Origin: Christiangramia sp.
GTDB taxonomy: Bacteria > Bacteroidota > Bacteroidia > Flavobacteriales > Flavobacteriaceae
Reading direction: 5' to 3'
Assembly: GCA_024635735.1 (NCBI GenBank)
Contig: JAGXII010000229.1
Coordinates: 1-19,629 of the forward strand
Length of the DNA: 19,629 nt
Both the position numbers and the translations under genes were made by a program. The notes beneath the pieces were generated by a model, which was not told the DNA's origin, did no database searches, and saw only the letters and a list, made by a program, of their open reading frames with translations. Positions 14,870 through 19,629 of this stretch are shown piece after piece (positions within the stretch are counted from its first letter, which is position 1; every line of letters begins with the position of its first letter).

Positions 14870-15574
14870 ATGGCACTATTACTTTACCTGCTTACTTTTC
14901 CACATGATAGTGGCCCTATTTATCAGGAAACCCTTAAGGGGAGATTTCCGGTAGAACCCTTTAATACGTTTAGCAATATTATATTTCTTATAATCATTAT
15001 CTACTTTGCGCTGAAAGTTTATAAAGATTTTAAGCATCACAGGTTTTTAGCCTACTGCCTTCCTGTTCTTTTACTTGGTTATATAGGAGGAACCATTTAT
15101 CATGCTACACGGAGTCATGACTTCTGGATGTACCTGGACTGGCTTCCTATTTTGTTCTTATGTTTTGGAGTATCGGTTTATTTTACCGCGAAACTTAAGA
15201 CCAGCTGGAAGGGCCGCCTGATCCTTATTTTAATTGTTCTGTTTCTGATAGTTGGGGTAAGATTGATTCCGTGGGCGAAAAACATTAAAACTTCTATTGG
15301 CTATATCGCTACCGTTTTAGGGCTATTGCTTCCCATATTTGTCTACATGTACACCCAGCATTTGAAACACTGGGATATGATACTTTTCTCCATCCTGAGT
15401 TTTATGGCAGCTATTACTTTCAGGGTTATGGATAGTTTTATTTACATAATGCCAATGGGCAGTCACTGGCTATGGCATAGCTTTGGAGCTTTATCGGTTT
15501 TCTTTTTAATGAACTATATCTATCTGGATAAAATTAAACTGAAATCTGAGTTAAATATAATTCCTTCGGAATAA
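14870..15574 (+). CDS. Ceramidase/CREST superfamily seven-helix membrane protein
   Basis: 234 residues with about seven hydrophobic helices. The conserved features of alkaline ceramidases and the wider CREST hydrolase superfamily are visible: E29..N32..S35 (VEPFNTFSNIIF), H78 in 'GGTIYHATRSHDFWMYLDW' with D90, and H199..H203 in 'SHWLWHSFGA'. In this superfamily the three histidines and the aspartate and serine form a zinc hydrolase site in the membrane. Length is near that of bacterial members. It could cleave an N-acyl amide lipid such as a ceramide or a related flavobacterial lipid; the substrate is inference. AAGGAG at 14852-14857 is a plausible ribosome site, and the gene abuts the 14513 gene. 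There is no evident terminator before the pheS promoter. Confidence 0.85.
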   Translation: MALLLYLLTFPHDSGPIYQETLKGRFPVEPFNTFSNIIFLIIIIYFALKVYKDFKHHRFLAYCLPVLLLGYIGGTIYHATRSHDFWMYLDWLPILFLCFGVSVYFTAKLKTSWKGRLILILIVLFLIVGVRLIPWAKNIKTSIGYIATVLGLLLPIFVYMYTQHLKHWDMILFSILSFMAAITFRVMDSFIYIMPMGSHWLWHSFGALSVFFLMNYIYLDKIKLKSELNIIPSE

Positions 15575-15610
15575 GCCCCCCAAAAGAAAGTGTTTAGGAG
15601 TAAATTTTAT

Positions 15611-15618
15611 TAAATTTG
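15611..15618 (+). promoter_or_regulatory. TAnnTTTG -7 box of pheS
   Basis: TAAATTTG is an exact -7 consensus match placed 22 nt before the pheS ATG, giving a short leader with no room for a T-box or attenuator. A weak TTTA at 15593-15596 is too close to be a proper -33 element. Confidence 0.55.
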
Positions 15619-15640
15619 CGCTTCCGAAAAGAAATCACCT

Positions 15641-16660
15641 ATGATAGATAAAATTAGAGGTCATATTGCTGAAGTAGAAAGCTTTAATGCGACTTCTCAT
15701 GATGAAATTGAGGCTTTCCGAATAAAATATTTAGGAAAAAAAGGAATTCTTAATGACTTTTTCGCTGAATTCAAGAATGTTCCCAATGAACAAAAGAAGG
15801 AGTTTGGACAGGTAGTAAATGACTTGAAGACCAAAGCTCAGGCTAAGGTGAATTCGCTTAAGGAGGAGTTTGAAAACAAACAGGACGAAAAAGGAGTTTA
15901 TGGTGATCTGTCCCGCCCGGCAGAGTCCCTGGGAATTGGATCAAGACATCCTATTTCAATTGTGAAGAATCAGATAATCGAAATATTTTCGAATATAGGT
16001 TTCAATGTTTCTGAAGGTCCGGAAATGGAAGACGACTGGCATAACTTCACGGCCCTTAATCTTCCTGAATATCATCCAGCCAGAGATATGCAGGATACTT
16101 TCTTTATTCAAACAGATCCCGATATTCTTCTTAGAACGCATACTTCTTCGGTGCAGGTGAGGTACATGGAAAGCAACCAGCCTCCTATTAGAACCATTTC
16201 CCCGGGAAGGGTGTTTAGAAATGAAGCTATTTCGGCAAGATCCCACTGTATATTTCATCAAGTGGAAGGCTTATATATAGACAAGGATGTTTCTTTTGCA
16301 GATCTTAAGCAAACCCTTCTATACTTTACAAAACAATTATTCGGCAATTCAAAGATTCGCTTAAGGCCTTCGTATTTCCCATTTACAGAGCCTAGTGCCG
16401 AGGTAGATATATACTGGGGTCTGGAAACAGAAACTGACTATAGAATCACCAAGGGTACAGGATGGCTTGAAATTATGGGTTGCGGAATGGTAGATCCTAA
16501 TGTGCTTCGTAATTGTAATATAGACCCTAAAGAATATTCAGGTTTTGCTTTTGGAATGGGAATAGAAAGAATTGCAATGCTTCTTTATCAAATAGACGAT
16601 ATAAGAATGTTCTACGAGAATGATCTTAGATTTCTGGAACAGTTTAAATCTGCGCTTTAA
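15641..16660 (+). CDS. pheS: Phenylalanine--tRNA ligase alpha subunit
   Basis: 339-residue class II aminoacyl-tRNA synthetase subunit that activates phenylalanine and works as an alpha2-beta2 tetramer with PheT; pheT is not in this window. An N-terminal coiled-coil arm (about 1-85) is followed by the catalytic core: 'HPARDMQDTF' 145-154, motif 2 'GRVFRNEAISARSHCIFHQVEG' within 189-210, 'FPFTEPS' 246-252, and motif 3 'GFAFGMGIERIAMLLY' at 301-316. Length and motifs are canonical. Its stop overlaps the next small gene by one base (TAATG), so three genes form one transcription unit ending at the terminator near 17280. Confidence 0.97.
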   Translation: MIDKIRGHIAEVESFNATSHDEIEAFRIKYLGKKGILNDFFAEFKNVPNEQKKEFGQVVNDLKTKAQAKVNSLKEEFENKQDEKGVYGDLSRPAESLGIGSRHPISIVKNQIIEIFSNIGFNVSEGPEMEDDWHNFTALNLPEYHPARDMQDTFFIQTDPDILLRTHTSSVQVRYMESNQPPIRTISPGRVFRNEAISARSHCIFHQVEGLYIDKDVSFADLKQTLLYFTKQLFGNSKIRLRPSYFPFTEPSAEVDIYWGLETETDYRITKGTGWLEIMGCGMVDPNVLRNCNIDPKEYSGFAFGMGIERIAMLLYQIDDIRMFYENDLRFLEQFKSAL

Positions 16661-16836
16661 TGAAAAATTACGGAATCATAATTCTGGCGATAATTGTACT
16701 GGCGGTGGTCATCTATGTAACCTTCATTATTGCCGTTATTAAAATCACCCTGGGCTTACTAATTCTTGGGATTTCGGGATTAATATTATGGTTCTTATGG
16801 AATAAGATAAATGACAAAGCCGAAGATAAGTTTTGA
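16660..16836 (+). CDS. Small two-helix membrane protein downstream of pheS
   Basis: A 58-codon frame starting at the ATG that overlaps the pheS stop by one base. It encodes two hydrophobic segments (about 5-27 and 29-47, 'IIILAIIVLAVVIYVTFIIAV' and 'TLGLLILGISGLILWFLW') and a polar tail NKINDKAEDKF. It is probably an inner-membrane protein of unknown function. Overlap with pheS upstream and a 4-nt overlap with the next gene downstream support real translation. It is too short for a family call. Confidence 0.7.
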   Translation: MKNYGIIILAIIVLAVVIYVTFIIAVIKITLGLLILGISGLILWFLWNKINDKAEDKF

Positions 16837-17229
16837 AAAAGGATATAGAGATACCTCTGGTAGAGAATGTGCATGTAGCCGCTGTTAAAGAGTATAGTGA
16901 GGAATTTCAAACAGAAGAGTGGAATGTTTATCTGATTAATTCCAGTAAAACCAGAGCGCTTGAAATGGTTTTAATCGTATCTAAAGGTTTTGACGATAAA
17001 AGAGAAACTTCGGTGATGAGACATCAAATGGAAAAGCTGCCTCCAAAATCATTTGCCAAAATTGAATCTCCAGGATGAGGTTCTGGAACTGACTAATGAA
17101 TTTCGAATAAGCTACTTCGACGACTCTAAAATGTTTGATAAAAAATTTAGTTTCCCGAAGAATAGTATACAGGAAGATGCGCTAAAGGAAGTTCCGGTTA
17201 TACCAAAAAAGGGAATTTTAGCTGAATAA
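16833..17229 (+). pseudogene. Conserved flavobacterial hypothetical gene, frameshifted
   Basis: A TTG at 16833 (overlapping the upstream TGA) begins KKDIEIPLVENVHVAAVKEY, which continues to KSFAKIES and then hits a stop at 17076-17078. From 17068 the next frame reads LQDEVLELTNEFRISYFDDS and on to KGILAE with a stop at 17227-17229. Joined, they give a protein of about 131 residues, and I recall intact flavobacterial homologues with 'KKDI.IP...V..AAV', 'KIE..Q..VL.L.NEF' and a C-terminal 'KG.LAE'. Restoring one TC unit at about 17067 (TCT CTC CAG) would repair it. It is therefore either a genuine 2-base deletion in a TC run or a sequencing error. The function is unknown. Confidence 0.75.
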
Positions 17230-17250
17230 TTAATTTAGTAGGTAACAAAA

Positions 17251-17283
17251 AAAAGCCGGATTCGAAAGAATCCGGCTTTTCTA
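17251..17283. terminator. Bidirectional terminator between pheS unit and lipoprotein gene
   Basis: Perfect 13-bp stem AAAAGCCGGATTC 17251-17263 with GAATCCGGCTTTT 17268-17280, closed by a GAAA (GNRA) tetraloop. A/T runs on both sides make it work in both directions: it ends the pheS unit on the plus strand and the convergent lipoprotein gene (stop at 17301) on the minus strand. Confidence 0.95.
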
Positions 17284-17300
17284 TTTATAAAATATAAGGT

Positions 17301-17972
17301 TTATTCTTCGTGATCAGCGCTATGATCTATGATAATAGCATTCTCACTGATTTCTATATTTCCACCTGCGGAGATAATATTAGCTTCAGGATCTTCACCC
17401 ATTAACTCAATAGTTGCTCCATCGTTTACAATTAGGTCACCAGAAACATGAACGTGTCCCATTAGGTTGAGGTGTCCGCCATGATTAATTACAAGGTCTG
17501 TTGGCTTTTCGTCAGATCCAATAGTCATTTCGCCAAATAATTGTAAAACTCCGGCCCATCTTATGTTTACCGTGTTTTCTACAGCGAAATCCCCGCAAAG
17601 GTTAAGATCGTCACCAACAACCAATTTCTTAAGTTCCAGTGCCTCTTCCCCGCTAGAATAAGAAAGGGTTTCTCCATCATATTTATTTACGATAAGATTT
17701 TGTCCTCCCTCATAAAGGTCGCCACATTCAAAGAAACCTTCAGCTCCTAAAAATACAGGCTCATGGATATATGCTCCAAGGTCTCCACTAAGAAATACAG
17801 GTTCGTGAATTCTTGAAGAGGAACCTGTGATAGTCTCCTTTTGTTTTGCTTCCAGGGTTTTAGATCCGGCAGTTAATGTTTCAGTTTGTAGACTTTCTGA
17901 TACATCTTCTTTTTGACAACTACCAAGTGTTAGGCCGGCAGCTAGCCCTAGAATTAATAATTTTTTGTTCAT
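17301..17972 (-). CDS. Repeat lipoprotein with beta-helix-like C terminus
   Basis: 223 residues with lipobox LGSC and C19, followed by QKEDVSES, consistent with a lipoprotein that may be surface-exported. Residues 20-53 are low-complexity linker. A near-perfect internal duplication follows: RIHEPVFLSGDLG (54-66) and YIHEPVFLGAEGF (68-80). Residues about 113-215 contain four copies of an (L/I)xLxG motif: LNLCG 123-127, LQLFG 143-147, LNLMG 168-172 and IELMG 188-192, separated by 20-25 residues and alternating with VxGDLxV-type strands. This pattern resembles right-handed beta-helices or bactofilin-like folds, but no family was recognised. The tail is acidic and histidine-containing (DHSADHEE). 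It is a single-gene unit. Confidence 0.8.
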   Translation of the reverse strand: MNKKLLILGLAAGLTLGSCQKEDVSESLQTETLTAGSKTLEAKQKETITGSSSRIHEPVFLSGDLGAYIHEPVFLGAEGFFECGDLYEGGQNLIVNKYDGETLSYSSGEEALELKKLVVGDDLNLCGDFAVENTVNIRWAGVLQLFGEMTIGSDEKPTDLVINHGGHLNLMGHVHVSGDLIVNDGATIELMGEDPEANIISAGGNIEISENAIIIDHSADHEE

Positions 17973-18035
17973 GATAAATTTGGTTAATTGAGATTTGGTG
18001 GTGTAAAATTAATATTTATTTCCATATAAAGCACT

Positions 18036-18070
18036 AATTTACTGATAAAAAGTCCGTTAATCAGTAAATT
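18036..18070. repeat. Inverted repeat between gpsA and the lipoprotein gene
   Basis: Perfect 11-bp arms AATTTACTGAT 18036-18046 and ATCAGTAAATT 18060-18070, loop of 13 nt. It lacks a T-run on either side, so it is not a clean gpsA terminator. Its position 64 bp upstream of the minus-strand lipoprotein start suits an operator or a leader hairpin. The rest of the 127-bp spacer is featureless AT-rich DNA. Confidence 0.6.
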
Positions 18071-18099
18071 ATGTTAAAAAATGTAGGAAAATACTTATA

Positions 18100-19101
18100 T
18101 TAATCTAGTTTGTCTACTAGTTTTTGGAATACTTTCTTCGGATTTTTACCTTCATAAAGAATCGCGTAGACGGCATTGATAATAGGAGTTTTAGCCTTAT
18201 TGGTACTGGCCTTATTAATTTTATACGCACTTTCAGTGGCATAATAACCTTCTGCGATCATGCTCATTTCCATTTGTGCACTCTTAACTGTATAGCCTTT
18301 GCCGATCATATTTCCGAACATTCGGTTACGACTAAAAATTGAATATCCCGTAACCAAAAGATCACCGAGGTAAGCTGAATCGTTTATGTTCCGTTTCATC
18401 TTATGCACTTTCTTGATGAATTTTTTCATCTCCCTTATGGCATTACTCATAAGAACACTCTGGAAGTTATCTCCATAACCAAGCCCGTGTGCGATTCCCG
18501 CAGCAATAGCGTAGATATTTTTCAAAACTGCGGCGTACTCGGTTCCTATAACATCATCACTAATCTTGCACGTAATATAGTCGCTACCTAAATAGCCGGC
18601 CACCAGTTTAGCTTTTCCTTCATCCAGGCATGCAACGGTGAGGTAAGACAATCGTTCCAGGGCCACCTCTTCTGCATGGCAGGGTCCGGTTAATACCCCG
18701 ATATTTTCCATAGGAACATCAAAGTACTGATTGAAATGTTCTCCCACAATAAGGCTGGTTTCAGGTACGATTCCTTTAATTGCAGAAAAAATCACTTTAT
18801 CTTTTAAGGGAACTGTTACTAAATCAAGTTCACGTTTTAAAAAAGCAGAAGGAATTGCAAAAATAATGTAATCTGAAGCTGCAATCGTTTTATTGATATC
18901 GTTACTAAGGTTAAGCTGAGAAACATCAAACTCCACCGAGCTTAGATAATTAGGGTTGTGTTCCTGTTTCTTTATATGCTCTACAGCGTAAACGCTACGC
19001 ATGTACCAGTTAACCTTATCAAGGTTTTCACATAACATTTTTACAATGGCAGTAGCCCAGCTACCGCCTCCTATTACACCAAAACTTGGAGTTTTTTCCA
19101 T
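18100..19101 (-). CDS. gpsA: Glycerol-3-phosphate dehydrogenase [NAD(P)+]
   Basis: 333 residues, the usual length for GpsA, which reduces dihydroxyacetone phosphate to sn-glycerol 3-phosphate for phospholipid synthesis in the cytosol. The dinucleotide-binding motif is at 8-15 (GVIGGGSW, family form GxGxxG/A/W). S106-AIKG (K109), 'GPCHAEEVA' 139-147 and the catalytic K194 in 'AVLKNIYAIAAGIAHGLGYGDN' are present, followed by 'LGDLLVTGYSIFSRNRMFG', the family substrate segment. All expected residues are intact. A promoter box lies 20 bp upstream on the minus strand. No linked lipid gene is visible. Confidence 0.96.
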   Translation of the reverse strand: MEKTPSFGVIGGGSWATAIVKMLCENLDKVNWYMRSVYAVEHIKKQEHNPNYLSSVEFDVSQLNLSNDINKTIAASDYIIFAIPSAFLKRELDLVTVPLKDKVIFSAIKGIVPETSLIVGEHFNQYFDVPMENIGVLTGPCHAEEVALERLSYLTVACLDEGKAKLVAGYLGSDYITCKISDDVIGTEYAAVLKNIYAIAAGIAHGLGYGDNFQSVLMSNAIREMKKFIKKVHKMKRNINDSAYLGDLLVTGYSIFSRNRMFGNMIGKGYTVKSAQMEMSMIAEGYYATESAYKINKASTNKAKTPIINAVYAILYEGKNPKKVFQKLVDKLD

Positions 19102-19120
19102 ATTATTTCATTCTGCTTTT

Positions 19121-19128
19121 CAAAAATA
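19121..19128 (-). promoter_or_regulatory. TAnnTTTG -7 box of gpsA
   Basis: On the minus strand TATTTTTG lies 19 nt before the gpsA ATG. A TTTA about 18 nt further upstream could be the -33 element. Confidence 0.45.
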
Positions 19129-19245
19129 GACAAATTTCAAGGTATATAAAGTTTTTCTCTGTTTTTAGTGGGTTTTCTTGCGAATTTATCAAAGTAGAAA
19201 GGTTTAAAATTTAACAATATAAGCCTTCATTTCATACAATGTTTG

Positions 19246-19358
19246 GTGGAGTATTCCCGTTATTGAATTGTTCTTTATGTTAGTGGAGAACATTCTTAGT
19301 TTTTTTGGTTGGTTATTTAGTTGAAAAAAACCGTTTCGAAAGAGGCGGTTTTTTTTAT
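19246..19358 (+). ncRNA. Candidate small RNA locus between gpsA and the LysM-type gene
   Basis: A plus-strand stem with GAA 19265-19267 and TGTTCT 19269-19274 pairing to AGAACA 19287-19292 and TTC 19293-19295 (one bulge, 12-nt loop) is followed by a T-run at 19300-19306. The stronger terminator at 19324-19358 follows. No plus-strand gene precedes these elements, so they may end an independent short transcript. A near-consensus -7 box (AATGTTTG, 19238-19245, one mismatch) precedes. Extent is approximate and conservation is untested. Confidence 0.35.
19324..19358 (+). terminator. Orphan plus-strand terminator
   Basis: Stem AACCGTTTC / GAGGCGGTT with a GAAA tetraloop and a long T-run. In plus-strand RNA the two odd pairs are G-U wobbles, whereas in minus-strand RNA they become A-C mismatches, so the hairpin is oriented for plus-strand transcription. 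It lies upstream of the 19453 gene and downstream of no known plus-strand gene. Confidence 0.8.
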
Positions 19359-19407
19359 TAAGGTCTTTTTTGAAAATTTTAGCAAATAGTGCGATAATTA
19401 ACTACAC

Positions 19408-19415
19408 TACCTTTC
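19408..19415 (+). promoter_or_regulatory. Possible -7 box of the 19453 gene
   Basis: TACCTTTC, one mismatch from TAnnTTTG, about 37 nt before the ATG at 19453. There is no clear -33 element. Confidence 0.3.
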
Positions 19416-19452
19416 GTACATTTAAGAGAAACAAATAAATTAAAACAAACAA

Positions 19453-19629
19453 ATGGAATTATTTTCATTCATTAAGGAAGCCGGAAAGAAAATTTTTGGG
19501 ATAGATAAGACTAAAGATGGGGAGGCCGTAAGGAGTGAAAAAATTAGTCAGGAAGAACGGGTAGAGAATCAAAAAGCGGCAAGAAAACTGGAAGAGACTA
19601 TCGAAGATCATAATCTTAAGGTGAAAGAC
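19453..19629 (+). CDS. N-terminal fragment, LysM/BON (Kbp/YgaU-like) protein
   Basis: 59 codons run open to the window edge. The start MELFSFIKEAGKKIFGIDKTK resembles the amphipathic N terminus of the YgaU/Kbp family (BON plus LysM domains, a potassium-binding cytosolic protein in E. coli), and the continuing charged helix 'ARKLEETIEDHNLKVKD' fits the segment leading into the BON domain. The BON and LysM domains themselves lie beyond the window, so the call is by N terminus only. The start codon follows an A-rich leader (AACAAACAA), usual for Bacteroidota translation starts without a Shine-Dalgarno site. Confidence 0.7.
   Translation, partial: MELFSFIKEAGKKIFGIDKTKDGEAVRSEKISQEERVENQKAARKLEETIEDHNLKVKD

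Noticed and set aside
19239..19283. 14-codon mini-ORF (MFGGVFPLLNCSLC) in the gpsA/LysM spacer
   Set aside because: Too short to support without conservation, and its ATG overlaps the putative promoter box.
1..19629. Search for tRNA/rRNA genes, transposases, phage genes, restriction or toxin-antitoxin modules
   Set aside because: Nothing recognisable was seen; the gene content is core flavobacterial metabolism and envelope functions.

Overview
The window looks like a chromosomal segment of a marine-type flavobacterium (Bacteroidota, Flavobacteriaceae; resemblance to Gramella/Christiangramia or Salegentibacter is an impression from protein sequence, not a search result). The support is the complete Bat (aerotolerance) operon, lipoproteins with acidic residues after the lipobox cysteine, few strong Shine-Dalgarno sites, AT-rich spacers, and several TAnnTTTG promoter boxes, the -7 element of Bacteroidota.

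Layout. 1-903 (minus): start of a protein cut by the window edge, plus an SDR oxidoreductase. 1064-1909 (plus): a DUF4382 lipoprotein closed by a strong terminator. 2057-11153 (plus): an eight-gene operon of MoxR ATPase, DUF58 protein, a BatD/DUF4381-like two-domain membrane protein, BatA, BatB, BatC, BatD and BatE. Most junctions abut or overlap. The predicted complex has a cytosolic AAA+ ATPase and DUF58 partner, two membrane-anchored VWA proteins facing the periplasm, TPR proteins and BatD-type beta domains. 11230-13882 (plus): a small exported protein, then a SulP anion transporter and a beta-carbonic anhydrase, probably a bicarbonate uptake/interconversion pair, with a structured leader in front of sulP.

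13952-14470 (minus) is a CvpA-like membrane protein, divergent from 14513-15574 (plus), which encodes a conserved hypothetical and a ceramidase/CREST-like seven-helix protein. 15641-17229 (plus) holds pheS, a 58-aa two-helix membrane protein and a gene that appears broken by a 2-base deletion. A bidirectional terminator separates this from a minus-strand repeat lipoprotein (17301-17972) and gpsA (18100-19101). The 351-bp gpsA/LysM spacer contains plus-strand hairpins and a terminator that no annotated gene explains, so a small RNA is possible. The window ends inside a gene that looks like a LysM/BON (Kbp/YgaU-like) protein.

No tRNA, rRNA, insertion sequence, phage gene or CRISPR array was seen. 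Most of the window is ordinary core genome. The less ordinary items are the symmetric leaderless-looking divergent promoters at 14475-14508, the putative sRNA locus at 19246-19358, the structured sulP leader at 11536-11632, the frameshift at about 17067, the beta-repeat lipoprotein, and the interleaved inverted repeats between moxR and the DUF58 gene.
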